Source of the DNA: DASRFA01 sp035651755
GTDB taxonomy: Bacteria > Desulfobacterota > Binatia > UBA12015
Direction of reading: 5' to 3'
DNA: 64,000 nucleotides
Assembly (NCBI GenBank): GCA_035651755.1
Contig: DASRFA010000043.1
Span: 1-64,000, forward strand
The notes under the pieces: model-generated
Told to the model about the DNA's origin: nothing
What the model saw: only the letters and a program-made list of their open reading frames with translations
The model's database searches: none
Shown: piece by piece, positions 44,361-54,026 of the stretch
Position numbering within the stretch: the stretch's first letter is position 1
Layout of the letters: each line of letters opens with the position of its first letter
Program-made: the position numbers and the translations under genes

Positions 44361-45767
44361 ATGGCAGGCATCATCTCGTACGGGGCGTACGTCCCCTATC
44401 TGCGCCTCCCGCTGGCGGCGATCGCCGGCGGCAAGCGCTCGGACGGCGGCCCGGAGAAGGCGGTCGCGAACTGGGACGAGGACGCGCTCACGATGGCGGT
44501 CGCCGCGGCGACCGACTGCCTGCGCGGGATCGACCGCGCGACCGTCGACGGCGTGCTGTTCGCCTCGACCTCGTACGCGTTCAAGGAGAAGCAGGGCGCG
44601 GCGGTCGTCGCCAAGGCGCTCGACCTCCGGCGCGACGTCGCGACCGCCGACCTCGGCGACTCGCTTCGGGCGGGCACGAGCGCGCTCCGGGCCGCGGTCG
44701 ATTCGGTGCGCGCGGGCTCCGCGAAGCGCGTGCTGGTCGTGGTCGGCGACACGCGCATGGCGTCGCCGCGCTCGCCGCTCGAGTCGAACCTCGGCGACGC
44801 GGCGGCGGCGTTCCTGATCGGCGACGCGGGGGTCGCCGCGACGGTCGCCGCGAGCCACACGGTCTCGGACGAGATCATCGACGTGTGGCGCGGCGAGGGC
44901 GATCCCTTCGTCCACGCCTGGGAGGACCGCTTCGTCGTCGACCACGGCTATCGCGCGGTCGTGCGGGAGGTCGTGAGCGCCATCCTCCAGAAGACCGGCA
45001 AGACGCCCGCCGACTTCGCGAAGCTCGTGCTCTACGGCCCGGACGCGCGCAGCCACGCCGCGCTCGTGCGCGAGCTCAAGTTCGACCCGAAGCAGGCGCA
45101 GGACGCGCTCTTCGGCCGCGTGGGAAATGCCGGGGCGGCGTTCGCGCCGCTGCTCCTGGCAGCGGCTCTCGAAGTGTCGAAGGCCGGGGATCGGCTGCTC
45201 GTCGTCAGCTACGGCGACGGCGCGGACGCGCTCGTCGTCGAGGTCACGCCGGAGATCGAGAAGCTCCGCGACCGGCGCGGCGTCCGCTGGCACCTCGAGC
45301 GGCGCGGCGAGATCCCGAGCTACGACACGTACATCCGGTTCCGCCAGCTGCTCGCGACCGAGAACGACCGCCGCGCCGGCGCCGGCATCTCCGCGACCAA
45401 GCACTTCCGCGATCGCGACTACGAGGTGAGCCTCTACGCGCAGAAGTGCCGGAAGTGCGGCCAGACGCAGTACCCGCACCAGCGCGTCTGCTTCAAGTGC
45501 TTCGCGAAGGACCAGTTCGATCACGTCCGCCTGTCGGACAAGATCGGCTCGGTGAAGTCCTACACCTTCGACATGTTCGCCGGCAGCCCGATGCCGCCGC
45601 TCGTCGCGACCGTCACCGACGTCGACGGCGCGCGCCTCTACATCCAGATGACCGACGCGAATCCCAAGGAGGTGAAGCTCGACCTTCCCGTCGAGCTCGT
45701 CTTCCGGAAGATCCACGACGCCGGCGGCACGCCGAACTACTATTGGAAGGTCACGCCGGTGCGCTGA
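44361..45767 (+). CDS. HMG-CoA-synthase-like / DUF35 fusion protein
   Basis: A 468-residue fusion. Residues 1-320 match the archaeal-type HMG-CoA synthase family (GNAGAAFAPLLLAAALEVSK and LVVSYGDGADALVVE are typical). Residues about 355-468 are a DUF35 domain with a zinc ribbon (CRKCGQTQYPHQRVCFKCF) and OB fold. The expected catalytic-Cys segment, remembered as ACKAGT-like, here reads SLRAGT, with Leu102 at the Cys position. It may be a structural or acyl-channel partner of the thiolase that follows. GAGGAGACCCC precedes the ATG. Confidence 0.87.
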   Translation: MAGIISYGAYVPYLRLPLAAIAGGKRSDGGPEKAVANWDEDALTMAVAAATDCLRGIDRATVDGVLFASTSYAFKEKQGAAVVAKALDLRRDVATADLGDSLRAGTSALRAAVDSVRAGSAKRVLVVVGDTRMASPRSPLESNLGDAAAAFLIGDAGVAATVAASHTVSDEIIDVWRGEGDPFVHAWEDRFVVDHGYRAVVREVVSAILQKTGKTPADFAKLVLYGPDARSHAALVRELKFDPKQAQDALFGRVGNAGAAFAPLLLAAALEVSKAGDRLLVVSYGDGADALVVEVTPEIEKLRDRRGVRWHLERRGEIPSYDTYIRFRQLLATENDRRAGAGISATKHFRDRDYEVSLYAQKCRKCGQTQYPHQRVCFKCFAKDQFDHVRLSDKIGSVKSYTFDMFAGSPMPPLVATVTDVDGARLYIQMTDANPKEVKLDLPVELVFRKIHDAGGTPNYYWKVTPVR

Positions 45768-45798
45768 GCGCACGCGCGCGCAGCGACGAGGAAAACGC

Positions 45799-46956
45799 AT
45801 GAACAAGGACGCGATCCGGGACAAGGTCGCCATCGTCGGGATGGGCTGCTGCAAGTTCGGCGAGAACTGGGACAAGGACCCCCAGGACATGATCGTCGAG
45901 GCGGCCTACGAGGCCTACGCGGATGCCGGCCTCGAGGACCCGCAGAAGCAGATCGAGGCCGTGTTCTGCGGCGCGCAGTACCCCTCGAAGGGTACGGCCG
46001 AGGTCGCCGACGCGCTCAAGCTCTACGACCGGCCGGTCAGCATGGTCGTCAACTACTGCGCGACCGGCACCGACGCGTTCCGCTACGGCGTCTTCGCGAT
46101 CGCGAGCGGGATGTACGACACGGTGCTCGTCGTCGGCTTCGACAAGCCGAAGGACCGCGGCGTGTCGGGCCCGAGCGTCGCGGTGACCGGCGTGCGCGGC
46201 CTGCCGGCGACGCCGGCGGGCTGGTTCTCGCACTGCGCCGCGCGCTACTTCGACACCTACGGCGCCGGGCGCGAGGACCTCGCCAGGATCGCCGTCAAGA
46301 ACCACCACAACGGCACGCTCGCGCCGAAGTCGATGCTGAAGCGCGAGATCACGGTCGAGGACGCGCTCAACGCGCGCATGATCTCCTGGCCGTTCGCGCT
46401 CTACGACTGCGCCGCGCAGTCCGACGGCGCCGCCGCCGCGATCCTCACCCGCCGCGAGCTCGCGAAGGGCTTCCGCGACGACTTCGTCCTCGTGCGCGCG
46501 ATCGGGATCGCGCTCGCCGCCGATCCCAAGGAGGATCCGGACTTCGACTTCCTGCGCTGGAAGCCGACGGTCTACGCCGCGAAGCAGGTCTACGAGCAGG
46601 CGGGGATCACGAATCCCCGGAAGGAGATCGACGTCGCCCAGGTGCACGACTGCTTCACGCTCACCGAGCTCCTCGCGTACGAGGATCTCGGCTTCTGCGA
46701 GAAGGGGTCGGCGAAGGAGCACATCGCCTCGGGCACGTTCGCGCTCGACGGCGAGCTGCCGGTGAACACGGACGGCGGGCTCAAGACCTTCGGCCACCCG
46801 ACCGGCGCAACCGGCGTCCGGATGATCTACGAGAACTACAAGCAGCTGCAGGGGAAGGCCGAGAAGCGCCAGGTGAAGAACGCGAAGGTCGGGCTCTCGC
46901 ACAACATCGGCGGCGCTCCGCAGGCCTGCGGCATCTGCATCGTCGCGATGCCATAG
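45799..46956 (+). CDS. Thiolase-family (SCP2-type) acyl-CoA acyltransferase
   Basis: A 385-residue thiolase with intact catalytic Cys87 in NYCATGTDAF, catalytic His in FGHPTGATGV and a late CGIC motif. QVHDCFTLTELLAYEDLGFC is typical of DUF35-partnered thiolases. CGAGGAAAAC precedes the ATG. It follows the HMGCS/DUF35 fusion by 31 bases and NMO follows by 27, so a three-gene operon is likely. The acyl-CoA substrate is unknown. Confidence 0.92.
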   Translation: MNKDAIRDKVAIVGMGCCKFGENWDKDPQDMIVEAAYEAYADAGLEDPQKQIEAVFCGAQYPSKGTAEVADALKLYDRPVSMVVNYCATGTDAFRYGVFAIASGMYDTVLVVGFDKPKDRGVSGPSVAVTGVRGLPATPAGWFSHCAARYFDTYGAGREDLARIAVKNHHNGTLAPKSMLKREITVEDALNARMISWPFALYDCAAQSDGAAAAILTRRELAKGFRDDFVLVRAIGIALAADPKEDPDFDFLRWKPTVYAAKQVYEQAGITNPRKEIDVAQVHDCFTLTELLAYEDLGFCEKGSAKEHIASGTFALDGELPVNTDGGLKTFGHPTGATGVRMIYENYKQLQGKAEKRQVKNAKVGLSHNIGGAPQACGICIVAMP

Positions 46957-46983
46957 CCCCCTCCTCGGTCCCGAGACCGGGCC

Positions 46984-47916
46984 ATGGCCCGAAACCGCGT
47001 CGCCGAGATGCTCGGCGTCGAGATCCCGATCCTGCAGGCGCCGATGGGCTACATCGCGCGCTCCACGCTCGCCGCCGCGGTATCGAACGCGGGCGCGATG
47101 GGAATCATCGAGACGTCGTCCGGCGAGCTCGACGTCATCCGCGGCGAGATCCGCCGCATGCGCGAGCTGACGGACAAGCCGTTCGGCGTGAACGTCGCGC
47201 AGATGTTCGTGCGCGACCCGGCGATCGTCGACTTCCTGATCGAGCAGCGCGTTCGCTTCGTCACGACCTCCGCCGGTGACCCGAAGCGCTACACGCGCGC
47301 GCTGAAGGACGCCGGCATCACCGTCTTCCACGTCGTGCCGAGCCTCCGCGGCGCGCTCAAGGCCGTCGAGGCCGGGGTCGACGGCTTGATCGTCGAAAGC
47401 GTCGAGGGCGGCGGCTTCAAGAACCCCGACGGCGCATCGTCCATGGTCCTTCTGCCGCTCGTGCGGAGCCGGGTCGACGTGCCGATCGTCGCCGCCGGCG
47501 GCATCTGCGACGCCGTGTCGATGGCCGCGGCCATCGTCCTCGGGGCGGACGGCGCGCAGATGGGCACCCGCATGCTGTCGGCCCTCGAGTCGCCCGTCCA
47601 CGCGAACTACAAGAGCGCGATCGTCGCGGCCGCCGAGACCGACACGGTGGTGATCAACCGCTACGCGCGCCCGGCGATGCGCGTCCTGCGCACCGATCGG
47701 TCGAGCGCGCTCGAGCGCACCGAGCCGTTCCCGATGGGCGAGCTGAGCCACATCCTGAAGCTCTACTTCGGCGGCGACATGGAGGCGGCCGTCGGCATGA
47801 GCGGGCAGGTCGCGGGGCGCATCCGCGAGGTGCAGCCGGTCGCCCAGATCGTCCGCGAAGCGTGGGAGGGCTGCGGCCGGATCCTGGCGGAGAAAGCCCG
47901 TCAGCTCGGCAGCTGA
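46984..47916 (+). CDS. Nitronate monooxygenase family flavoprotein
   Basis: A 310-residue TIM-barrel FMN protein of the nitronate monooxygenase/FabK superfamily. LQAPMGYIARSTLAAAVSNA, VESVEGGGFKNPDG and AAGGICDAVSMAAAIVLGAD bind FMN. In class I nitronate monooxygenases the motif reads AGGHRG; here Phe145 takes the position of His, so it may catalyse another FMN reaction (for example enoyl-CoA reduction) in the thiolase operon. Length is family-typical. Confidence 0.9.
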   Translation: MARNRVAEMLGVEIPILQAPMGYIARSTLAAAVSNAGAMGIIETSSGELDVIRGEIRRMRELTDKPFGVNVAQMFVRDPAIVDFLIEQRVRFVTTSAGDPKRYTRALKDAGITVFHVVPSLRGALKAVEAGVDGLIVESVEGGGFKNPDGASSMVLLPLVRSRVDVPIVAAGGICDAVSMAAAIVLGADGAQMGTRMLSALESPVHANYKSAIVAAAETDTVVINRYARPAMRVLRTDRSSALERTEPFPMGELSHILKLYFGGDMEAAVGMSGQVAGRIREVQPVAQIVREAWEGCGRILAEKARQLGS

Positions 47917-47971
47917 AGTCCGCCCGGGGCACCAGGTGTGCCAGGTGAGAAGCCTCGCCCGGAGAAGAACG

Positions 47972-49003
47972 ATGCGCCGACGCATCCTGATCGCCCTTCT
48001 GCTCCTGGCCGCGCTCGTCGCGTTCACTGCCGTTCGCGGCGACCGCCGCGCTGCCGGGGAAGCGGCCGCGTCGCAGCCCGAGCAGCAGCTCGCCGGCGGC
48101 ATCCGGCGGCTCGACCTCCGCTTCCCGTGCGGCGACTCGGCGTGCGCCGGCTGGCTTTTCCTGCCCCCGACCGGCGGCACGCCGCCAGTCGTCGTGATGG
48201 GGCACGGCTTCGCGGGGACGCGCGACGTCGCGCTCCCTCTCTTCGCCGAGCGCTTCGCGCGCGACGGCATCGCCGCGTTCGCGTTCGACTATCGCCACTT
48301 CGGCGCGAGCGGGGGCGCGCCGCGGCAGGTCGTCGATCCGCGGACGCAGCTCGAGGACTGGCGCGCGGCGCTCGCGTTCGTGCGAGCGCGCCCCGAGGTC
48401 GACGGAGCAAAGGTCGCCGCGTGGGGGACGTCGATGGGCGGCGGACACGCGCTTCTGGTCGCCGCCGGCGATCCCGAGCTGCGCGCCGTCGTCGCGCAGG
48501 CGCCGCTGATCGACACGGACCTCGAGGGGAACGCGGGATTCCAGGGCGTCGCGTGGGCGGCACGGCTGGTCTTGACCGGCTGGACCGACCTCGTCTGGTC
48601 GGCCTTCGGCGGCGACCCGGTGACGGCTCCCGCGATCGCTCCGCGCGGCACGTTCGGGATGATCGTCGACGACGCGGCCTACGCCGCGTTCGAGAAGCTC
48701 GTCGTGTCGGGTTCGACGTACCGGAACGCGGTCGCGATGCGGTCGCCGTTCAACTTCCACGGCTACAACCCGGCGGCGAAAACGCACGCGATCCGCGCGC
48801 CCGTGCTGCTCATCGCATCGCCGACCGACCGCTTCGCGCCCTTCGAGGCGGCGCGCGCGTACGCCGCCCGCTCGCCCACGGTCACCCTGGAAACGTTCGA
48901 CGGCGACCACTTCGACGTCTACTCGCCGCCGGCGGCGACCCGCGCCGGCGACCTCGCGGCCGCGTTCCTCGCGAGCCGGCTGAAGACCACCGGCGGCTCG
49001 TAG
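47972..49003 (+). CDS. Exported or anchored alpha/beta hydrolase
   Basis: A 343-residue protein with an N-terminal hydrophobic segment (2-22, RRRILIALLLLAALVAFTAV) that anchors or exports it. VVVMGHGFAGTRD is the oxyanion motif, GTSMGG holds the nucleophile Ser154, and TPDRFAPFEAAR-type and GDHFDVYSPP sequences supply acid and His. It resembles dienelactone-hydrolase/X-Pro-peptidase-type hydrolases. ATG at 47972 is preceded by GGAGAAGAAC. Substrate unknown. Confidence 0.87.
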   Translation: MRRRILIALLLLAALVAFTAVRGDRRAAGEAAASQPEQQLAGGIRRLDLRFPCGDSACAGWLFLPPTGGTPPVVVMGHGFAGTRDVALPLFAERFARDGIAAFAFDYRHFGASGGAPRQVVDPRTQLEDWRAALAFVRARPEVDGAKVAAWGTSMGGGHALLVAAGDPELRAVVAQAPLIDTDLEGNAGFQGVAWAARLVLTGWTDLVWSAFGGDPVTAPAIAPRGTFGMIVDDAAYAAFEKLVVSGSTYRNAVAMRSPFNFHGYNPAAKTHAIRAPVLLIASPTDRFAPFEAARAYAARSPTVTLETFDGDHFDVYSPPAATRAGDLAAAFLASRLKTTGGS

Positions 49004-49118
49004 CCGGGCGGCACACGTGTCGCAGTGATGCCGCGCCCCACGATCGGTTCATCGGTCGCGGCCCCGCGGCCGACGAACCGGCCTCGAGCGCGAGCCGGTC
49101 AGCGGGTGCCGGCGGCGC

Positions 49119-49937
49119 TCAGGACACGCTGCGCACCGGGATGCCGCGCGTGCGCCGCGCTTCGACCTCGGCGCGCCGCCGCACCTGGACGAGCTCGGCG
49201 ACGACCGAGATTGCGATCTCCTCGGGGGTCTCGGCGCCGATGTCGAGACCGGCCGGGCAGCGAAGGCGGGCGACCGCGTCCTCGGCGACGCCCTTCGCGA
49301 GGCAACGCTCGCGCGTCATCATCGCCTTCCGCCGGCTGCCGAGGAGCGCGCAGAAGCGCCATGCCCGCGGCAGCACGCGCTCGACGATCTGCTGGTCGAC
49401 CGCGTGGTCGTGGGTCGCGATGACGACGAACGCGTCCGGTCCGAACGGCAGGCGCGCGAGGTCCTCGCGCTCGTAGTCGTCGACGAGCGCGACCGCGTCG
49501 GGGAAGCGCTCGGCGTCGAGAAGCTCTTCGCGCGGGTCGGCGACGTGGACGTCGAAGCCGGCGGTCGCGGCGACGCGGCAGAGCGCCTGCGCGACGTGCC
49601 CCGCGCCGAAGACGATGAGCGGCGGGCGGACGCGCAGCGCCTCGACGAAGAACGTCATGGCGCCGCCGCAGCACATCGCGAGCTCCTTCGTGAGCTCGAT
49701 CGTGAACGACCGCGGCTGGGTGGTCGCGGCGACCTCGAGCGCGACCCGGCGCACCTGGTTCTCGACGGCGCCGCCGCCGATCGTGCCCTCGATCGCGCCG
49801 AGCTCGCTGCCGTCGGCGACGACGACCATCGTCGCGCCGGCCTTCCGCGGCGTCGAGCCGCGTGTCGCGACCACCGTGCAGACGGCCGCGGGGTGCGGTC
49901 CGGCGGCGATCTCGGCCAGTCGGCGGGGATCGAACAT
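49119..49937 (-). CDS. XdhC/CoxI family protein
   Basis: A 272-residue protein with an N-terminal XdhC domain (ATRGSTPRKAGATMVV, IEGTIGGGAVENQV) and a C-terminal Rossmann domain with VFGAGHVAQALCRVAATAGF. XdhC proteins bind molybdenum cofactor and insert it into xanthine dehydrogenase or related enzymes. CCGG in TKELAMCCGGAM supplies conserved cysteines. No Mo-hydroxylase structural gene is in the window. The gene has no close cotranscribed neighbour (209 bases). Confidence 0.92.
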   Translation of the reverse strand: MFDPRRLAEIAAGPHPAAVCTVVATRGSTPRKAGATMVVVADGSELGAIEGTIGGGAVENQVRRVALEVAATTQPRSFTIELTKELAMCCGGAMTFFVEALRVRPPLIVFGAGHVAQALCRVAATAGFDVHVADPREELLDAERFPDAVALVDDYEREDLARLPFGPDAFVVIATHDHAVDQQIVERVLPRAWRFCALLGSRRKAMMTRERCLAKGVAEDAVARLRCPAGLDIGAETPEEIAISVVAELVQVRRRAEVEARRTRGIPVRSVS

Positions 49938-50146
49938 CTCGTGCGAGGGTATCGCCGCGCCGCTGCGAAGTCGATGCGCGGGACGATCGCGCTCTGCCGC
50001 GGCGTCAGTCACCGCCGAGCGCGCTCGGCGCGGTCCCGGGACGCTCCTCGACGTTCGCGAGGAGCTTCGCGGAGAGCGTCCTCGCGGTCGGCGAGGCGCG
50101 CTCCATGTCGTACTTGTACTTGCACACGCGCCCGCCGAGCGCGCCG

Positions 50147-50743
50147 CTAGGACGAGCCCGTCTTCGCGCGTGCGCCCGCCGCCGGAGCGATGCCGACGTC
50201 GGCGAGCTTCCGCTCGAGGAGGTCGCGGATGACGGGACGCCCGACGAACGGCAGCAGGTCGCCGGCCAGCACGAGGCGGCCGCTCTGCCGCTCGCGCTCG
50301 GTCACGAGCGGGCGGACCTCCGGCGGCAGGAGGCCCTGCTTCTCGAGATCGTCGACGTTGATCCACGTCTGCCGGATCGCCTCGTAGCGATCGGCTGCGT
50401 CGCGCCGGAGGCGCCGGTAGGCGAGGACGTCTCGCACCATCGAGTCGTCGAGGAACGCGCGGAGCTCCTCGACCCGCACCTCGGCGCGGCCGGCGAAGCG
50501 CTCCGCGAGGAACGTCCGCGTGCGCCCGTCCGACCAGCCCGCCTCGCGGAAGTCGATCACCGTCAGCACGACCTGTGCGATGTCGGCGTGTCCTTCCCAC
50601 GCGCCCGCGAGCGCGGCGTCGCGCGCCCGGGCCTCGTCGCGCTCGCGCTGGGAGGCGTCCGCGGCGCGCCAGAACTGGCGCAGCGGAAAGCCGAGCGCGG
50701 CCGCGAGGAGGGCGAGGAGGATCGAGACGACGACGAAGGTCAT
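50147..50743 (-). CDS. Membrane-anchored protein of unknown function
   Basis: A 198-residue protein with an N-terminal membrane helix (3-22, FVVVSILLALLAAALGFPL) and a helical, charged cytosolic or periplasmic domain (ERFAGRAEVRVEELRAFLDD, YEAIRQTWINVDDLEKQGLL). No family is recognised. It follows the glycosyltransferase gene by 50 bases on the same strand, so may share its transcript. Confidence 0.7.
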   Translation of the reverse strand: MTFVVVSILLALLAAALGFPLRQFWRAADASQRERDEARARDAALAGAWEGHADIAQVVLTVIDFREAGWSDGRTRTFLAERFAGRAEVRVEELRAFLDDSMVRDVLAYRRLRRDAADRYEAIRQTWINVDDLEKQGLLPPEVRPLVTERERQSGRLVLAGDLLPFVGRPVIRDLLERKLADVGIAPAAGARAKTGSS

Positions 50744-50793
50744 GCGAGGTCAGCGAAGGTGCCGGGGACGCTTAGCAGCGTTTCGCGCGGGCG

Positions 50794-52263
50794 TCACGCG
50801 GGTTTCGCCGCGTGGTCGAGGATGCGGGCGAGCGCCGCCGCCTGACGCTCCCGGTCGAAGCTCGCAATCACATCTTCGTTCGGCGAGACGCGGAGGCCGC
50901 CGGCGCGGAGCTCGGCGAGGAAGCGCCGCAGCGTGTCGCGCATGGCGCCGACGTGGGAGGGGTCGATCGTGATGCCGACCCCCGCCGCTTCGAGGATCCG
51001 GCTCGTGACGCCCGGGATCGTGAGCGCGAGCACCGGCTTTCGGGTGTAGAGGTACTCGCACATCTTCCCGAGGATCTTGACGGCGCCGTACTCCTTGACC
51101 GGCGTCATGCACAGCATGAGGACCTGGCTGTCCGTCAAGTACTGGACGCTGTCGGCGTGCGGGACGTACGGGTGGTACCGGATCACGTCGCCGAGAGCGC
51201 GCTCGGCGATCCACGCGTCGTAGCGTGGCTGGCGTCGCGTTCCTACGAAATTCACGCGCAGGGTCGCGCGGTCCTCCGCGTTCGCCTCGACGACCTCGCG
51301 CACCGCCTCGAAGAACGGCACGAGGTCGAAGAGCGTCTCGACGTGCCCGGTCACCGTGACGTTCAGCTTTCCGGCCTCGAGGAAGCGCGGCGTCGGCGAC
51401 ACGCGGGCGAAATCCGCGGGGTCGAAGCCGTTCGTGATGACGGAGACGCGATCGGGCGGGCACCACGGGTACTTCGCGAGGAACTCCTCGCGCGCCGCCT
51501 CGGTCACGACGATCACGTGGCTGGCGCGCTCGAAGATGAGGCGCTCCCAGCGCTCCTCGCGCGCGCGCCGGCGCGGGTGGTCGGGGTACCACTGGTTGCG
51601 ATGCAGGCCGGCGGTCCACGGGTCGCGCAGGTCGGCGACCCACGGGATGCCGACGCGGCGCTGGATGGCGAGCGCGAGCACGTTGAGCGATTGCGGCGGC
51701 GCGGTCGAGTAGAGGACGGAGGCGCCGTGGCGGCGCGCGATCGCGACGCTGCGGACGAGCGCGCCGGGCAGCCAGACGATCTGGGGATCGGGGACGAGGA
51801 GGCGCGACCAGATCCAGTCCTGCACGCGCGCGAGCGCGCCGCCGCCCTTCAAGCGAGCCGCGCGCTCGCCGAGGCCGGCGGCGTCGTCGCCGTCGGCGGC
51901 ACGCGCCTGCGGCGCGGGCGCCGCCCGCTTCTCCTCGGATCGCGTGCCGCCTCCGCCCCGTGCGCCGCGCACGAGACGCGCGACACGGCGGGCGACCTCG
52001 GCGGCGCCCGCCTCGAGGCTCTCGAACTCGAGCGTCGGCGTCCGGTAGACGGCGACGTCGCGCGGCACCTCGCTCTCGAGCGACGCGTCCCAGAGCGGCG
52101 CATACGGGTTCGCCACCGTGTGGACGACCGGATGCCAACCGAATCGCCCGAGATACTTGACGAACTTGAGCGTCCGCTGCACGCCCCCTCCGCCCTGCGG
52201 CGGCCAGCGGTACGTGAGCACCAGGACCGAGCGGCGATCGGACGGCGCTCCGGGCTCGCTCAT
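50794..52263 (-). CDS. GT4-type glycosyltransferase
   Basis: A 489-residue GT-B glycosyltransferase. LTYRWPPQGGGGVQRTLKFV is the N-terminal acceptor-domain motif, IPWVADLRDPW and VITNGFDPADF occur mid-protein, and the C-terminal donor domain (LNVTVTGHVE to PVLALTIPGVTSRILEAAGVG) follows. A Pro/Ala-rich insert at about 120-160 separates the first strands. ATG at 52263 overlaps the stop of the beta-helix gene (ATGA). Acceptor and sugar unknown; probably surface glycan. Confidence 0.9.
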   Translation of the reverse strand: MSEPGAPSDRRSVLVLTYRWPPQGGGGVQRTLKFVKYLGRFGWHPVVHTVANPYAPLWDASLESEVPRDVAVYRTPTLEFESLEAGAAEVARRVARLVRGARGGGGTRSEEKRAAPAPQARAADGDDAAGLGERAARLKGGGALARVQDWIWSRLLVPDPQIVWLPGALVRSVAIARRHGASVLYSTAPPQSLNVLALAIQRRVGIPWVADLRDPWTAGLHRNQWYPDHPRRRAREERWERLIFERASHVIVVTEAAREEFLAKYPWCPPDRVSVITNGFDPADFARVSPTPRFLEAGKLNVTVTGHVETLFDLVPFFEAVREVVEANAEDRATLRVNFVGTRRQPRYDAWIAERALGDVIRYHPYVPHADSVQYLTDSQVLMLCMTPVKEYGAVKILGKMCEYLYTRKPVLALTIPGVTSRILEAAGVGITIDPSHVGAMRDTLRRFLAELRAGGLRVSPNEDVIASFDRERQAAALARILDHAAKPA

Positions 52264-53702
52264 CCGCCGGCCGCGGCAGCGCCGCCCGGCGACGTGCGCG
52301 ACGACGACTTCTGCGCCTCGAGCTCGAACGCGCCGATGTCGCAGGCGCGGCCCTGCGGGCGCTTGACGCCGCGCTGGTCCGCCACGGCACACGCTCCGCC
52401 GTCACCGGTCGGTCGCGCCGGGTTGCCGGCGTCGATCGCCGGGCTGCCCGCCAGGAGCGCGCGCGTCTTGGTCGAGCCGCCGTTGTCGGCGAGCGGCCCG
52501 AGCTTCGGGTCCTGGCCGACGAGGTCTCCCGCCGCGTCGCCGGCGAGGCTGCAGCCTCCCACGCTCTGGACCAGGTTGTGGCCGCGCGTCGCGACGGTCG
52601 CCGCGCAGTCGGCCGCGTTGCCGCCCGACGCCGTGTTGCCGGCGACGATCGTGTTCGCGAGCGCGATCGATCGCGGCTGGTCGCTCGCGATCCCGCCGCC
52701 GTCGCCGCCCGTCGTCGTGTTGCCCGCGATCGTCGCGTCGTTCAGGTCGACGGTCCCGCGGTCGCGGTTCGCGAGACCGCCGCCCGCGCCGCCCGCGGTG
52801 TTGCCGCTGATCGTCGCGTTCACGACCGTGAGCGGGCCCGAGCTCCGGATGCCGCCGCCGCTCGCGCTCGCGTTGTTGCCCGAGACCGTGCTGTCGGCGA
52901 CTCGCAGCTCGCCGCCGACGTTGTCGATCCCGCCGCCGTTCGCCGCGCGATTGCCGTCGACGGTCGAGATCGCGATCGAGAGCTTCCCGTCGTTCGCGAT
53001 GCCGCCGCCGTTCTGCGTGAGCGACCCGTTCCCCGTGACGGCTCCGTTCATGAGCTCGGCGAAGCCCTTGTTCTGGAGGCCGCCGCCGTCGCCGTCGGCG
53101 ACGTTGGCGGCGATGCGCACGTTCATCATGGAGAGGTGCGTCCGGGACGCGATCCCGCCGCCGGCCCCGTTCTGGTTCAGCGGGTCTCCCTTCGCGCGAT
53201 TGCCCGCGACGGTCACGTTCTCGAGCTTCAGGCGGCCGAGGTTCAGGATGCCGCCGCCGTTGCCGCCGTCCGCGACGCCGCCCTTCACCGTCAGGTCCTT
53301 GATTGCGACGATCGCGTTCTCGGAGACGTCGAAGACGCGATCGATGCCGTCGCCGTCGACGATCGTCTGGTCCGCGCCGGCGCCGTCGATCGTCGTGGTC
53401 CCGACGAGGTCGAGGTCCCCGGTCGCCGCGAAGGCCTCGTTTGGACCCGTCACGGTGAGTCGATACGTCCCCGCCGGCACCTCGATCGCGCTCGAGACGG
53501 ACGACTTGTTGCACTCCTGGATCGCCGCGCGGAGCGAGCAGGAGCCCTTCCCGGAGCCGCACGCGCCGTCGCCGGGATTCGGATCGGCGACGTCGGCGGT
53601 CGTGTCGACGGTGAACGTCGCGGCGGCGCCGGGTGCGACGCCGATCCCGAGCGTCGCACAGCCGAGCATCAGAGCGAGAGCGAGCGTTCCCCTGCGATCC
53701 AT
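52260..53702 (-). CDS. Exported right-handed beta-helix / choice-of-anchor-type repeat protein
   Basis: A 480-residue protein with a signal peptide (1-28). CSLRAAIQECN near 55-65 is the CSLREAI-type motif, and the body is a ladder of N-x-A-x-G-G-G-I-x-N repeats typical of parallel beta-helices such as polymorphic outer-membrane-like proteins. The C-terminus carries the NGGSTKTRALLAGSPAIDAG block and a Cys-containing DQRGVKRPQGRACDIGAFE motif. GGAGGGGAA precedes the ATG. Probably an adhesin or surface scaffold; its stop overlaps the glycosyltransferase start. Confidence 0.9.
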   Translation of the reverse strand: MDRRGTLALALMLGCATLGIGVAPGAAATFTVDTTADVADPNPGDGACGSGKGSCSLRAAIQECNKSSVSSAIEVPAGTYRLTVTGPNEAFAATGDLDLVGTTTIDGAGADQTIVDGDGIDRVFDVSENAIVAIKDLTVKGGVADGGNGGGILNLGRLKLENVTVAGNRAKGDPLNQNGAGGGIASRTHLSMMNVRIAANVADGDGGGLQNKGFAELMNGAVTGNGSLTQNGGGIANDGKLSIAISTVDGNRAANGGGIDNVGGELRVADSTVSGNNASASGGGIRSSGPLTVVNATISGNTAGGAGGGLANRDRGTVDLNDATIAGNTTTGGDGGGIASDQPRSIALANTIVAGNTASGGNAADCAATVATRGHNLVQSVGGCSLAGDAAGDLVGQDPKLGPLADNGGSTKTRALLAGSPAIDAGNPARPTGDGGACAVADQRGVKRPQGRACDIGAFELEAQKSSSRTSPGGAAAAGG

Positions 53703-54026
53703 TTCCCCTCCTGCCTCCGGCGGCGCGTCGGACGCGAAGCCGGGCGACCCCTTCCACGAGCCTGCCCCGGCGCGCGTCGCGTCCTAACGCACGTCGCCAC
53801 CATCGTCCAGCCGCGCGGAGCGCCGCGCCACGGCGGACGCGCTCGCGATTTTCGCGCGCGCGGCTGCGGATTCTTCGTCGCGGCGGCGGCCGACGTTCAC
53901 CGCGCAGACGGATGCCGGGGCTCGTTCACGAACATGGTTCCACGCCGGCTGAACGACCCGTGCGCCTGCTGCAGGACGAGCAGCGCCGGCGTCCAGCGTA
54001 CCGACGAACGTCGGCGCAGACGTGCC
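53703..54026. other. Gene-free stretch
   Basis: These 324 bases lie between the beta-helix gene start and the esterase stop, both on the minus strand. I see no gene, terminator or repeat; the beta-helix promoter is presumed here. Confidence 0.5.

Noticed and set aside
49938..50146. Possible small gene between XdhC and the membrane protein
   Set aside because: Open frames here have no start signal and no conserved composition.
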